Source: Maribacter hydrothermalis (GTDB taxonomy: Bacteria > Bacteroidota > Bacteroidia > Flavobacteriales > Flavobacteriaceae). From it: a stretch of 64,000 bases of DNA. This document shows positions 1-10,025 of the stretch, one piece after another (the first letter of the stretch is position 1; each line of letters starts with the position of its first letter). Under the pieces are notes generated by a model. That model was not told the origin of the DNA. It did not search any database and saw only the letters and a list, made by a program, of their open reading frames with translations. Position numbers and translations under genes: made by a program. The stretch lies in assembly GCF_001913155.1 (NCBI RefSeq), contig NZ_CP018760.1, forward strand, positions 930,001 through 994,000, given 5' to 3'.

Positions 1-2592
1 TTTTCATGTGAAGAAGAAAAAAAAGAAACAGTAAAAGTAATTCCTGTAGAATTTAATACTCCCCAAAATTTTGAGCTGGAGGAAATTTATCACCCTAGCA
101 ACTTTGACCAAGGCTCGTGGGTGGCTTTAGCACAAGGTGATGGTAACACCATGTATTCTTGTGACCAATATGGTAAGCTTTATCAATTTAAAATACCAGC
201 AATAGGATCTGCGCTTTCTCAAAAAGATGTTGTACCAATAGATGTAGAAATTGGCGAAGCTCACGGTTTGCTTTGGGCTTTTAATAGCTTGTATGTTGCA
301 GTTAATAAAAACTGGGATGATGATATACCCGATGATCAAGAGAATGGTAGTGGAATTTATAGAATTACAGACACTAATAATGACGGCCAGTTAGATGCTG
401 TAAAAATGCTACTAAAATTAGAAGGTAGCGGGGAACACGGCCCACATAGTTTTGCTTTGTCCCCAGACGGCAAGGAAGTATATTTTATTGCTGGCAATCA
501 CACTTTAATTCCGGATAGGGTAAAAGAAAATAGCCGAATACCTACCAACTGGGGAGAAGACAATTTACTTAAACCCTTTTTAGATGCTAGAGGCCATGCT
601 AATGATGTAAAAGCCCCTGGCGGATGGATAACTAAGTTTAACCCGGATGGGTCTTCCTTTGAATTAATTTCTGTCGGATTTAGAAATCCGTTCGATATGG
701 CTTTCAATTCCGACGGTGAGCTTTTTGCTTACGATGCGGACATGGAATGGGATATTGGAATGCCATGGTATAGGCCCACTAGAATTTGCCACGTTACCAG
801 TGGCAGTGAATTTGGGTGGAGAACCGGCTCTGGAAAATGGCCTGCATATTATCCAGATAATCTACCCGCTGTTCATAATCTAGAACAAGGTTCACCTACG
901 GCTGTTTTATCAACGGCAAATTTAAATCTTCCCATAAAATATAAAAACGGATTACTTGCAATGGACTGGAGTTTTGGCACAGTTTATTTTATCGATTTAA
1001 TACCAGATGGAAGTTCTTACAAAGCCAATAGAGAAGAGTTTTTATCAGGAACTCCTTTACCTTTAACTGATATGGTCGCTGGCAACGATGGTCATATTTA
1101 TTTTGCCACTGGGGGTCGCAGGTTAGATTCACATCTGTATCGACTAAGATACACCGGTACAAAAAACACGGATATAAACTCAACAAATTCTAAAGAGAAC
1201 GAAGCTCGAAATCTTCGTAAAAAATTAGAAGAGTATCACAAAATAGTTTCTGAAAGGGGTACCGAACTAGCCTGGGAACATTTAGCCAATAATGATCGGT
1301 TTATAAGATACGCGGCAAGGTTAGTTCTAGAACATCAACCAATAGAATCATGGATAAACCGGTATAAAAGTGAAACAGATAGTAGAAAAATTATTGAAAG
1401 TAGTATAGCCTTAAACCACCAAGCATCTTCTAATTTACAAGATCTCATATTAAATAAACTCTTAGGAATTACCTTTAACAATTTAGACCAATCTTTAAAA
1501 ATGGAACTATTAAGGGCCTATTCTTTAAATTTCATTAGAATGGGAATGCCTTCGGCCGTAACGAAGAAAAAAATCGTTCAATTACTAAATCCAACCTTCC
1601 CGGCGAAGGAAAGTGCCATCAGTAAAGAAACCGCCCAGCTATTATTATTCTTAGATGCCGATGGAATAACTAAAAAAATAGTAGAACAATTAGAGTACCA
1701 TACGGAACAAAACACCGTAACCGAAGGTGTTGAAATGTTATCTGAAGAAGCAACTTTACGTAGTGAACAATACGGACCGTTAATTAGAGATGTGATTTCA
1801 AAAATGCCGCCTAGTGAAGCCATTTTTTATGGAATGCTTTTAAGTAACGTAGAAAATGGTTGGAACGAAGATTTAAGAAAACGCTATTTTCTATGGTATT
1901 TTGATGTCCTAGGATCTAAGGGAGGTATGAGCTTTAAAGCATATATGGAAAATGTTAGACAGAGAGCATTAACGCATGTTCCCGAAAATAGAAGAGATTA
2001 TTTTCAAGAAATTTCGGGTATTTATTCTCCATCAAGTGCCGTAGCAGAACTACCGCAACCAATAGGTCCCGGTAAAAACTATTCTGGGAATGATATACAG
2101 AACGCGGTTTGGAGCGGATTAGATAATTATAAGGGCTCTATTGAAAATGGCAAACGCGCTTTTGCCGCAGCAACCTGTATTCTTTGCCATAGAATGCGCG
2201 GTGAGGGTGGTGCCGCAGGACCAGATTTAACACAAGCGCATTCGAAGTTTAGCACTTACGATTTAATTTTTTCTATTTATAGTCCTAACGACGAAATATC
2301 CGATCAATATGCTAATACCTTATTTCATTTAGGCGAGGATGAGAAAATAGCTGGTCGAATTAAATCAGAAGCAGGTGATAGCATCGTAATAATGCCCAAT
2401 CCTTTTAACGAAAGTTACACTGTAAATATCGCCAAAAATGCCATTTCTAAAAGAGAGCTTTCCCCTGTCTCTCCAATGCCTCCTGGCCTTTTGAACAGAT
2501 TAAACGAACAAGAAATAGCCGACCTTTTCGCTTACATTATTACTGGGGCAGATGAAAATCATAAGCTCTATACAGGTATAGAAAAAGAGTAG
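1..2592 (+). CDS. Lipoprotein with beta-propeller and C-terminal c-type heme domain (5' end outside window)
   Basis: The frame is open from the first base, so the true start lies before the window; a GTG at 121 is not the start because conserved-looking sequence continues upstream. The third visible codon is Cys after Phe-Ser, like the end of a lipobox, suggesting a lipoprotein just after signal cleavage. The N-terminal half resembles the soluble-dehydrogenase-type beta-propeller of large Verrucomicrobia/Planctomycetes/Bacteroidota proteins (motifs such as HGPHSFALSPDG and GFRNPFDMAFN). A helical middle follows. The C-terminus carries a heme site CILCH at codons 726-730 counted from base 1, followed by GAAGPDLT, as in the Verrucomicrobium-type heme-binding domain (TIGR02603). 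A role in periplasmic redox or sugar oxidation is inference; the substrate cannot be read. Confidence 0.8.
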   Translation, partial: FSCEEEKKETVKVIPVEFNTPQNFELEEIYHPSNFDQGSWVALAQGDGNTMYSCDQYGKLYQFKIPAIGSALSQKDVVPIDVEIGEAHGLLWAFNSLYVAVNKNWDDDIPDDQENGSGIYRITDTNNDGQLDAVKMLLKLEGSGEHGPHSFALSPDGKEVYFIAGNHTLIPDRVKENSRIPTNWGEDNLLKPFLDARGHANDVKAPGGWITKFNPDGSSFELISVGFRNPFDMAFNSDGELFAYDADMEWDIGMPWYRPTRICHVTSGSEFGWRTGSGKWPAYYPDNLPAVHNLEQGSPTAVLSTANLNLPIKYKNGLLAMDWSFGTVYFIDLIPDGSSYKANREEFLSGTPLPLTDMVAGNDGHIYFATGGRRLDSHLYRLRYTGTKNTDINSTNSKENEARNLRKKLEEYHKIVSERGTELAWEHLANNDRFIRYAARLVLEHQPIESWINRYKSETDSRKIIESSIALNHQASSNLQDLILNKLLGITFNNLDQSLKMELLRAYSLNFIRMGMPSAVTKKKIVQLLNPTFPAKESAISKETAQLLLFLDADGITKKIVEQLEYHTEQNTVTEGVEMLSEEATLRSEQYGPLIRDVISKMPPSEAIFYGMLLSNVENGWNEDLRKRYFLWYFDVLGSKGGMSFKAYMENVRQRALTHVPENRRDYFQEISGIYSPSSAVAELPQPIGPGKNYSGNDIQNAVWSGLDNYKGSIENGKRAFAAATCILCHRMRGEGGAAGPDLTQAHSKFSTYDLIFSIYSPNDEISDQYANTLFHLGEDEKIAGRIKSEAGDSIVIMPNPFNESYTVNIAKNAISKRELSPVSPMPPGLLNRLNEQEIADLFAYIITGADENHKLYTGIEKE

Positions 2593-2761
2593 ATTTATTT
2601 CCTAATTTAAAATTAAACATCAATTTATAATCTTTGTTTTATCAATTAAACCCTAACCATAAAAACAAGTCGTTAAAATTAACAAATCGCACACAATTGC
2701 ATAATTAAATTATTAATTTCAGGCTTATAATTATTTAAAATATCCACCAAAAAATTACCAC

Positions 2762-5700
2762 ATGAAATCAAAATTTCTTCTCCTTTTTACTTTTCTATGT
2801 TCTGCTACCTGCAGTATAACTTTGGCACAAAAAGAGCAAACGAAAACTATTTCTGAAAACGCAACACTCAACAAGGCTTTTTACGAAAATTTAGTATGGC
2901 GAAATATTGGTCCAATTCGTGGCGGACGCTCTTTAGGTTCTGCCGGTAGCCCTAGTAGACCTAACGAATATTATTTTGGCGCAACAGGTGGCGGACTTTG
3001 GAAAACTACCGATGGTGGCAATGAATGGGAAGCGGTTACCGATGGTCAAATTACCAGTTCTTCGGTAGGTGCCGTTGCGGTTTCAGAAACCAATCCAGAT
3101 ATTGTATATATTGGTATGGGTGAGGTTCAATTACGAGGTAGTATTACCCAAGGTGATGGAGTATACAAAACCACCGATGCCGGTAAAACCTGGACTCACT
3201 TAGGCCTTAAAGAAACGCAAGCGGTTTCAAGAATACGAATACATCCTACAAATCCTGATATTGTTTATGTCGCTGCACTAGGCCATCCTTACGGAAATAA
3301 TGAAGAACGCGGTGTTTTTAAAAGTACAAATGGCGGAAAAACTTGGGATAAAACATTGTATGTAAGTGATAAAGCAGGTGCCGTAGATTTAATAATTGAC
3401 AGTAACAATCCTAATGTATTATATGCTAGTACCTGGGAAGTTCAACGAAAAGCTTGGAAAATGTGGGGCGGTGGTCCAGATTGTAAATTGTGGAAGTCTA
3501 CCGATGCTGGCGAAACTTGGACAGATCTATCAAAGAATCCCGGTATGCCAGAAGGTCCTTTAGGTAAAATTGGGGTTACGGTTTCCCCTGCGGACTCTAA
3601 TCGTGTTTGGGCAATTGTAGAAGCAAATGAAGGTGGAGTTTTCCGTTCGGACGATGCAGGCAAAACTTGGGAAAGAACCAATGATGAACGTAAACTAAGA
3701 CAACGAGCCTTTTACTATTCAAGGATTTATGCAGACCCTTTAAATAAAGATATCGTCTACGGACTTAATGTCGACTTCTGGAAATCTACAGATGGTGGAA
3801 AAACTTTTGATACTGAAATTAAAGTTCCTCATGGCGATAACCATGATTTATGGATAGACCCGAACAATCCAGAACGCATGATTTCTTCTAATGATGGCGG
3901 TGGTGTCGTGAGTATCAATGGTGGAAAAACATGGACAGAAGAAGATTATATTACCACGCAGCTATATCATGTAATGGCAACTAACGATATTCCTTACCAT
4001 GTAGCGGGTGCACAACAAGATAATAGTACTATAGCTATACCAAGCGATGGCTGGGAACATATGCAGGCTAGAGGACAAGGAGATGGTTGGGCGTACGCTG
4101 TTGGTGGTGGTGAAAGTGGATGGATAACTCAACACCCTGATAATCTAGACATCTTTTATGCTGGTAGCCAAGGTGCATTATTAACTAGATACGATAGAAG
4201 TAATGGACAATCTAGAGATATTCAAGTATATCCTAGGTTTTTCTCCGGGGAACCCGCAAGTGCCTTACCAGAACGCTGGCAATGGACATTCCCCATAATG
4301 TTTGCCCCACAAGATTCAAATGTAATGTATACCTGTTCCCAACACGTTTGGAAAACTACGGATGATGGTCAATCTTGGGAAAAAATTAGTCCAGATTTAA
4401 CATACGCTGACCCCACTACTTTAGGAAAAACAGGTGGCATAATAACTATGGATATGAACGGACCTGAAATTTACGCTACGGTCTTTGCTCTTGCTCCTTC
4501 TAACCATGATATTAATACCATATGGGCTGGTTCCGATGATGGAAAAATACATATAACAAGAGATGGTGGAAAAAATTGGTTGGACATCACTCCAAAAGAT
4601 CTACCAAAATTTTCAAGAGTTAGTATCATTGACGAGTCTGTTCACAATCCAGGCACCCTCTATGTTGCTGCAAATAGATACCAGGTAGATGATAGAAAAC
4701 CATATGTTTTTAAAACACATGATTATGGAAAAACTTGGACGAAAATAATTAACGGTATCGAGGATGGTCATTTTGCACGAGCAGTTCGTGAAGACCCTGT
4801 ACGTAAAGGTCTTTTATTTTTAGCTACAGAACACGGAGTTTATTTTTCAATGAACGATGGAGAATTATGGCAAAGCCTACAATTAAAACTACCAGATACC
4901 CCTGTTAGGGATTTAGTCATTAAGGATAATGATGTTGTTCTAGGTACACACGGTAGAGGGTTTTGGATTTTAGATGACATACAACCACTTAGACAGTTTA
5001 CCCCCGAAATGGAAAAACAAGAAGCTGTTCTTTTTAAGCCGACAGATGCCTTAAGAGGATTAACCAACGCTTCTATCCAATATTATTTAAAGGAAGAAAA
5101 AGACACCATTACATTTGAAATATACGATGCTAATGATAAATTGATTAACACTTTTACGGGAAGCAAACCAAAATATGAAGTAGACCCTAACCTACCCTAT
5201 TGGTTAAAAGGTGGATCTACGAAACCTACTACTGCCAAGGGAATAAATAATTTTACTTGGGACATGAGATATAAAGGCGCCACAACTTTTGATGGTATGA
5301 TTATTTGGAGTGCAAGACCAGCAAGAGGACCTAAAGCTCCATTAGGTACATATAAAGTTAAAATGAAGACAGGTGATTATGAGAAATCATATTCCTTCGA
5401 TATAAAAATGGACCCGAATTTAAAGGGAATAACCAAAGAAGATTTGGATGAACAGTTTCAACTTGCTAATAAGATAATGAGTAAAACAACTGCTGCGAAT
5501 GATGCTGTTATTAGAATCCGTGAGTTTAAAAAAGCCTTTACCGATTCTAAAAATACCATAGACACGGACGACTTTACTACGGTAATAACCCCATTTTTAA
5601 ATGAATTATCTGAAGTTGAAGAAGCACTGTATCAAGTAAAAAATCAATCTGGTCAGGACCCTTTAAACTTTCCAATAAAGCTTAATAACAGATTAGCATC

Positions 5701-5878
5701 GTTACGTAGAAGTATAGAAGATGGCGATGCCAAACCTACTAATGGAGCATATAAAGTTTATGAAGAACTATCCGCGGAGCTTGATATTGAACTTAGTAAA
5801 TTGAAAAGTATTATGGAAAGACACAAGTCTGAAATAAATCCATTTCTACTTAAAATTAAAGCCGATACAATTGACTAA
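2762..5878 (+). CDS. Secreted VPS10/sortilin-like Asp-box beta-propeller protein
   Basis: 1038 residues starting with a clear signal peptide (cleavage expected after the Ala near residue 22, before Gln). The body is built of about ten Asp-box (BNR) repeats of the form S/T-x-D-x-G-x-T-W, for example KTTDGGNEW, KTTDAGKTW, KSTDAGETW and KTHDYGKTW, implying a double beta-propeller of the sortilin/VPS10 type. The last about 250 residues form an Ig-like and helical tail. Such proteins are often labelled glycosyl hydrolase because Asp boxes occur in sialidases, but no sialidase catalytic set is obvious. It starts 169 bases after the heme lipoprotein, so it may be separately transcribed. Exported function unknown. 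Confidence 0.85.
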   Translation: MKSKFLLLFTFLCSATCSITLAQKEQTKTISENATLNKAFYENLVWRNIGPIRGGRSLGSAGSPSRPNEYYFGATGGGLWKTTDGGNEWEAVTDGQITSSSVGAVAVSETNPDIVYIGMGEVQLRGSITQGDGVYKTTDAGKTWTHLGLKETQAVSRIRIHPTNPDIVYVAALGHPYGNNEERGVFKSTNGGKTWDKTLYVSDKAGAVDLIIDSNNPNVLYASTWEVQRKAWKMWGGGPDCKLWKSTDAGETWTDLSKNPGMPEGPLGKIGVTVSPADSNRVWAIVEANEGGVFRSDDAGKTWERTNDERKLRQRAFYYSRIYADPLNKDIVYGLNVDFWKSTDGGKTFDTEIKVPHGDNHDLWIDPNNPERMISSNDGGGVVSINGGKTWTEEDYITTQLYHVMATNDIPYHVAGAQQDNSTIAIPSDGWEHMQARGQGDGWAYAVGGGESGWITQHPDNLDIFYAGSQGALLTRYDRSNGQSRDIQVYPRFFSGEPASALPERWQWTFPIMFAPQDSNVMYTCSQHVWKTTDDGQSWEKISPDLTYADPTTLGKTGGIITMDMNGPEIYATVFALAPSNHDINTIWAGSDDGKIHITRDGGKNWLDITPKDLPKFSRVSIIDESVHNPGTLYVAANRYQVDDRKPYVFKTHDYGKTWTKIINGIEDGHFARAVREDPVRKGLLFLATEHGVYFSMNDGELWQSLQLKLPDTPVRDLVIKDNDVVLGTHGRGFWILDDIQPLRQFTPEMEKQEAVLFKPTDALRGLTNASIQYYLKEEKDTITFEIYDANDKLINTFTGSKPKYEVDPNLPYWLKGGSTKPTTAKGINNFTWDMRYKGATTFDGMIIWSARPARGPKAPLGTYKVKMKTGDYEKSYSFDIKMDPNLKGITKEDLDEQFQLANKIMSKTTAANDAVIRIREFKKAFTDSKNTIDTDDFTTVITPFLNELSEVEEALYQVKNQSGQDPLNFPIKLNNRLASLRRSIEDGDAKPTNGAYKVYEELSAELDIELSKLKSIMERHKSEINPFLLKIKADTID

Positions 5879-5952
5879 AACGTTTAATTAAAATCTAAGA
5901 CAAACGAATTTCAAATACTTATTTTTACAGTAAATACAAAGAGTAGTACATC

Positions 5953-6603
5953 ATGAAAAAAACAAGTATTGCACCATCACTTTTAGCCGCCGATTTCGGA
6001 AATCTTCAGCGCGATGTTGAAATGGTAAATTCTAGTGAGGCGGCATACCATCATATCGATGTTATGGACGGAGTTTTTGTTCCAAATATATCTTACGGTA
6101 TGCCCGTAGTCAAAGCAATTCAAAAGAATGCTACCAAACCGTTAGATGTGCATTTAATGATTGTAGATCCAGATAGATATCTAGAGGAATTTGCAAATCT
6201 TGGAGCTCATATCTTAACGGTTCACTACGAAGCATGTACTCATTTAAACAGAACTATACAAGCTATAAAAGCTTTGGGTATGAAAGCGGGTGTTGCTTTA
6301 AACCCACATACTAATGTTATACTTTTAGAGGATAGTATTCAAGATATTGATGTCGTCCTAATAATGAGTGTTAATCCTGGGTTTGGAGGGCAATCTTTTA
6401 TAGAAAACACATACGACAAGGTAAGAGCAACCAAAGCACTGATCAATAGAAAAAATTCTTCGGCCCTAATAGAAATTGATGGTGGTGTTACCACTGCAAA
6501 CGCATATAAACTAGTTGAAGCTGGTGCAGACATTTTAGTTGCTGGTAGTTTTGTATTTAAAAGTTCAGATCCAGTTGCTACGATAATGGAACTAAAGGGA
6601 TGA
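5953..6603 (+). CDS. rpe: Ribulose-phosphate 3-epimerase
   Basis: 216 residues, the normal length. It interconverts ribulose-5-phosphate and xylulose-5-phosphate in the pentose phosphate pathway in the cytoplasm. The N-terminal PSLLAADFGNL, the metal/active-site segments HIDVMDG and DVHLM, the MSVNPGFGGQ loop and the phosphate-binding DGGV and AGSFVF segments are all present, giving a complete TIM barrel. A TATTTTTA element at 5920-5927 sits at promoter distance upstream. The stop codon overlaps the next start as ATGA, so the downstream reductase is probably translated from the same message. Confidence 0.97.
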   Translation: MKKTSIAPSLLAADFGNLQRDVEMVNSSEAAYHHIDVMDGVFVPNISYGMPVVKAIQKNATKPLDVHLMIVDPDRYLEEFANLGAHILTVHYEACTHLNRTIQAIKALGMKAGVALNPHTNVILLEDSIQDIDVVLIMSVNPGFGGQSFIENTYDKVRATKALINRKNSSALIEIDGGVTTANAYKLVEAGADILVAGSFVFKSSDPVATIMELKG

Positions 6604-7577
6604 AAACTGAATTGGATGTTGTTATTATAGGTGGTGGACCAATTGGAATTGCATGCGGCTTAGAAGCAAAGAAAAACGGACTTAACTATCTTATTTTAGA
6701 AAAAGGGCCAATTGTAAATTCACTTTTCAATTACCCATCAAACATGCAATTCTTTTCTTCTTCTGAAAAACTAGAAATTGACGAAATCCCGTTCATCAGT
6801 AAAGAAGCAAAACCTAAACGTGATGAAGCTTTAGAATATTACCGACGCATTGTTACATCAAATAAATTGAATATTAATTTATTTGAAAAAGTAGAGAACG
6901 TTCAAAAAAATAAAGATTTATTCACGATAGTTTCAGAGAAAGGAAGTTATACGTCCAAACATGTTATAGTTGCCACTGGTTTTTATGATTTACCTAATTT
7001 ATTAAATGTACCTGGTGAAAAATTAGAAAAAGTAGTTCACTATTATGACAACCCTCATTACTATTCTGGACAAAAAGTCGCTGTAATTGGTGCAAGTAAT
7101 TCTGCCATAGATGCAGCCCTTGAGTGCTGGCGAAAAGGAGCGGAAGTAACCTTAATAATTCGTGGAACAGAGGTAGGACAACGTGTAAAGTATTGGGTTA
7201 GGCCAGATATTATCAATAGAATTGAAGAAGGTAGTATCAAGGCTTTTTTCAACACTACCGTAAAAGAAATTAAAAAAGATAGTATTTTACTTTCTACAAA
7301 TAAGAAAGATGTAGTTTTAGCTAATGACTTTGTACTTGCGTTAACAGGTTACAAGCCCAACTTTAAATTTTTAGAAATGCTGGGTGTACGTACCAGCAAC
7401 GATGAAAAGAAACTTCCAGAATATAACCCAGATACCATGGAAACCAATGTAAAAGGACTGTATTTAGCTGGTGTAATTTGTGGTGGTATGGAAACTCACA
7501 AATGGTTCATTGAAAATTCTAGAATTCATGCTAAAATGATTATCAAGAATATTGTTTCTAATTCCATTTTACTATAG
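6600..7577 (+). CDS. ypdA: YpdA-family FAD/NAD(P)-binding oxidoreductase (putative bacillithiol disulfide reductase)
   Basis: 325 residues with a thioredoxin-reductase-like fold. The FAD dinucleotide motif GGGPIG is at residues 11-16; a second Rossmann motif (GASNSAIDAALE) in the middle binds NAD(P)H. It lacks the CxxC redox pair of thioredoxin reductases, as expected for the YpdA group, which reduces bacillithiol disulfide in Firmicutes. Many Bacteroidota encode this family. The ATG overlaps the rpe stop codon by 4 bases, indicating translational coupling. The bacillithiol substrate is inferred from the family only. Confidence 0.85.
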   Translation: MKTELDVVIIGGGPIGIACGLEAKKNGLNYLILEKGPIVNSLFNYPSNMQFFSSSEKLEIDEIPFISKEAKPKRDEALEYYRRIVTSNKLNINLFEKVENVQKNKDLFTIVSEKGSYTSKHVIVATGFYDLPNLLNVPGEKLEKVVHYYDNPHYYSGQKVAVIGASNSAIDAALECWRKGAEVTLIIRGTEVGQRVKYWVRPDIINRIEEGSIKAFFNTTVKEIKKDSILLSTNKKDVVLANDFVLALTGYKPNFKFLEMLGVRTSNDEKKLPEYNPDTMETNVKGLYLAGVICGGMETHKWFIENSRIHAKMIIKNIVSNSILL

Positions 7578-7691
7578 CACTTACAAAGCCCATTGTTTCC
7601 AAAACTCAATAAGTAAACAAAGAAATAGCTACAAACAATAGAGCTTATATAAATTCGTTATTTACTAACTAAATAACCTAACCATTTATAT

Positions 7692-8297
7692 ATGATTTTT
7701 TTCGGAACCGGCTCAGCCAATCTTGGCGCTGTTAAAACCAGAAATATTACCTGTCAGCATTGTAACAATCAAAACACAGTATTTATTAATATTTATAGAA
7801 GACACGCCCACATATTTTGGATACCAGTTTTTCCTATTAATAAAAGCGGTAGTTCTTATTGTACACATTGTAAAGAAGTATTATCTCCTAAGGAAATGCC
7901 CGAGGGACTTAAAATGCAATACAAAAACATAAAAGGAAATGCAAAAGGGCCTCTATGGCAGTTTTCCGGACTCGCAATTTTAGCATGCTTAATTGGTTTT
8001 GCAATTTTCTCTAGTGGTAAGGATAAAGAAAATACGCAGGTTTATTTATCTGATCCTGTAGTTGGTGATATATATGAGTACAAGGCAGATAATGGTAATT
8101 ACTCTACCATGAAACTTAAAAAAGTTACTGAAGATAGTTTGTACTTATCATTAAACGATTTTGAGATTTCAAAAAAATCTAGACTTTATAAGATAGATAA
8201 AGATGAAAACTACCCTGAAATTACCTATGGTTATTCTAAAACCGAAATGTTACAAATGCAGAAACAAGGGGTTATCTTAGATATCAATAGAGATTAA
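7692..8297 (+). CDS. Zinc-ribbon protein with one membrane segment
   Basis: 201 residues. The N-terminus begins MIFFGTGS and carries two Cys pairs, CQHC (residues 21-24) and CTHC (about residues 58-61), forming a zinc ribbon. A hydrophobic segment (about residues 94-110) follows, then a C-terminal domain of about 85 residues without a recognised family. The first 80 residues are clearly related to the stand-alone 80-residue protein at 51002-51244. Probably a membrane-anchored zinc-ribbon protein; function unknown. A hairpin terminator follows immediately. Confidence 0.75.
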   Translation: MIFFGTGSANLGAVKTRNITCQHCNNQNTVFINIYRRHAHIFWIPVFPINKSGSSYCTHCKEVLSPKEMPEGLKMQYKNIKGNAKGPLWQFSGLAILACLIGFAIFSSGKDKENTQVYLSDPVVGDIYEYKADNGNYSTMKLKKVTEDSLYLSLNDFEISKKSRLYKIDKDENYPEITYGYSKTEMLQMQKQGVILDINRD

Positions 8298-8319
8298 TAC
8301 TAGTATTCAAATAAAATAG

Positions 8320-8351
8320 AAAAAGCCACATCTTTTTAGATGTGGCTTTTT
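8320..8351. terminator. Bidirectional rho-independent terminator
   Basis: A 14-base perfect inverted repeat (AAAAAGCCACATCT / AGATGTGGCTTTTT) with a 4-base loop, flanked by A-run and T-run. It lies between the zinc-ribbon gene and the convergent pirin gene and can serve both strands. Confidence 0.9.
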
Positions 8352-8440
8352 GCTTGTGATCAAGACAGGACAGAATTCGAACTATTTGAACCAGGATATA
8401 AAACCAATTATCTTCAATTCAGGTAGAATTAGTATGTGAG

Positions 8441-9310
8441 TTATTGAGGCAATGGAACAAATTCTGTTTCTCCAGGTACTTTTGGAAAACGTTGCGCTAT
8501 CCAATCTTTACGAGCTTTGTCAATAAGGGCTTTATCTGACGATACGAAGTTCCAATTTATTGTTCTTCCTTCTGGGAAAGGTGTTCCTCCAAAAATATAG
8601 ATGGTAGAGTTTGCTTCCATTTCAAAAGCACAAAGGGTAGCTTCTTTGGCTACTAATAATTGCTTTGGCTCATAGGTATGTCCTTCACTATACACCGCAC
8701 CTTCTAATATATAAAGACCGCTTTCGCCAAATAACGCTCCACCACAATCGACCACTTGTCTTTTACTACTATTTATTTCGATGTAAAACAAGTCACTATG
8801 AACAGGAACTGGCGATTCTTTGCCAAATGCTTTTCCTGCTATCAGTTTATAAATTAAACCATCTTCTTCCCAAGTTGGTAATTTATCTGCTTCGGTATGG
8901 TGAAAAGAAGGTTCCATTTGTTCCAGCTCTTTGGGTAAGGCAACCCAAATTTGTAATCCGTGAAGCGATTTTTTAGTTCCTCGTAGCCGCTCTGGTGTAC
9001 GTTCAGAATGTACTACGCCTTTTCCTGCGGTCATCCAGTTTACTGCGCCAGGATTAATTTCAATTTCCGTACCTATACTGTCCTTATGCACAATGCTCCC
9101 TTTAAAAAGAAAAGTCAATGTGGAAAGTCCGATGTGTGGATGTGGTGCAACATCAAGGTTTTCATCTTCATCCAATTCTGCTGGACCCATATGATCTATG
9201 AAAACAAAAGGACCAACCATTCTTTTCTTTCTAAAAGGTAAAAGTCGGCCTACTTGAAAGTTGCCAATATTGGCAGCTCTTTCTGGTATTATGGTACTTA
9301 TGTTTGACAT
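8441..9310 (-). CDS. Pirin family protein
   Basis: 289 residues, a full-length bicupin. The metal ligands of the N-terminal cupin are present: His57 and His59 in APHPHIGL, His101 and Glu103 in VVHSERTPE. Bacterial pirins variously act as quercetin dioxygenases or interact with central-metabolism enzymes; which applies is not visible. Convergent with the zinc-ribbon gene and divergent from the TMEM175-like gene, so it is likely a single-gene unit. Confidence 0.92.
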   Translation of the reverse strand: MSNISTIIPERAANIGNFQVGRLLPFRKKRMVGPFVFIDHMGPAELDEDENLDVAPHPHIGLSTLTFLFKGSIVHKDSIGTEIEINPGAVNWMTAGKGVVHSERTPERLRGTKKSLHGLQIWVALPKELEQMEPSFHHTEADKLPTWEEDGLIYKLIAGKAFGKESPVPVHSDLFYIEINSSKRQVVDCGGALFGESGLYILEGAVYSEGHTYEPKQLLVAKEATLCAFEMEANSTIYIFGGTPFPEGRTINWNFVSSDKALIDKARKDWIAQRFPKVPGETEFVPLPQ

Positions 9311-9382
9311 CTGTTGAATGTTTTAAAAATTATTTTATAACTTATAAAGTTAAAATTAAATTTCTCAATGAAAACCAAAGTT

Positions 9383-9390
9383 TATTTTTG
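9383..9390 (+). promoter_or_regulatory. Putative -7 element of a Bacteroidota promoter
   Basis: TATTTTTG matches TAnnTTTG exactly and lies 33 bases before the start of the TMEM175-like gene. A convincing -33 TTG at normal spacing is not obvious, so support is moderate. Confidence 0.4.
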
Positions 9391-9423
9391 TCCTTGTAAA
9401 ATAGTAAGACAACAAGACTACCT

Positions 9424-9993
9424 ATGAAGACAAACAGACTAGAAGCATTTAGTGACGGAGTTCTTGCCATCATAATTACTATTATGGTCTTAGAGCTTCA
9501 AGCTCCGGAAGAAGCCACTTTAAATGCTCTTCTTGAACGAGTTCCAGTGTTTATAAGTTATGTTTTTAGTTTTATATACTTGGGAATTTACTGGAATAAT
9601 CACCACCATTTATTTCAAATAACTCAAAAAGTAAACGGTAAGGTACTTTGGGTAAATCTACATCTCCTTTTTTGGCTATCACTAATTCCCTTTACCACGG
9701 CGTGGATAGGAAATAATTATGAGGCTATCTTGCCCGTAGTTGCATATGGTGTAGTATTGCTCCTGTGTGCTATTGCCTATTTTATCTTACAGAATGTTAT
9801 CATTAAGTCTCACGATATGGAATTTCCACTTCGCAAAGTGATAGGCTCAGATAGAAAGGGGAAAATTTCTATTGTATGTTATATTTTAGGAATTGGGTTT
9901 GCCCTTTTAAATACTTGGATTGCTATTGTTTTATACAGTGTTGTTGCAATAATGTGGCTTGTTCCAGATAAAAGGATTGAGAATAATTTATAA
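9424..9993 (+). CDS. TMEM175-like (DUF1211) potassium channel family membrane protein
   Basis: 189 residues with about six hydrophobic segments. The family hallmark FSDGV follows the N-terminal Arg-Leu-Glu-Ala at residues 9-13, and a conserved W-N-N-H-H-H stretch is present near residue 60. Bacterial members of this family form K+-selective channels as tetramers. Divergent from pirin; the AraC regulator follows 32 bases later and may be co-transcribed. Confidence 0.85.
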   Translation: MKTNRLEAFSDGVLAIIITIMVLELQAPEEATLNALLERVPVFISYVFSFIYLGIYWNNHHHLFQITQKVNGKVLWVNLHLLFWLSLIPFTTAWIGNNYEAILPVVAYGVVLLLCAIAYFILQNVIIKSHDMEFPLRKVIGSDRKGKISIVCYILGIGFALLNTWIAIVLYSVVAIMWLVPDKRIENNL

Positions 9994-10025
9994 TGTGTTT
10001 GAGCAAATAAATAATATAAGAATCA

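Noticed and set aside
8665..8976. Open frame of 103 codons antisense to pirin
   Set aside because: Fully inside a well-supported gene on the other strand; no recognisable protein features.
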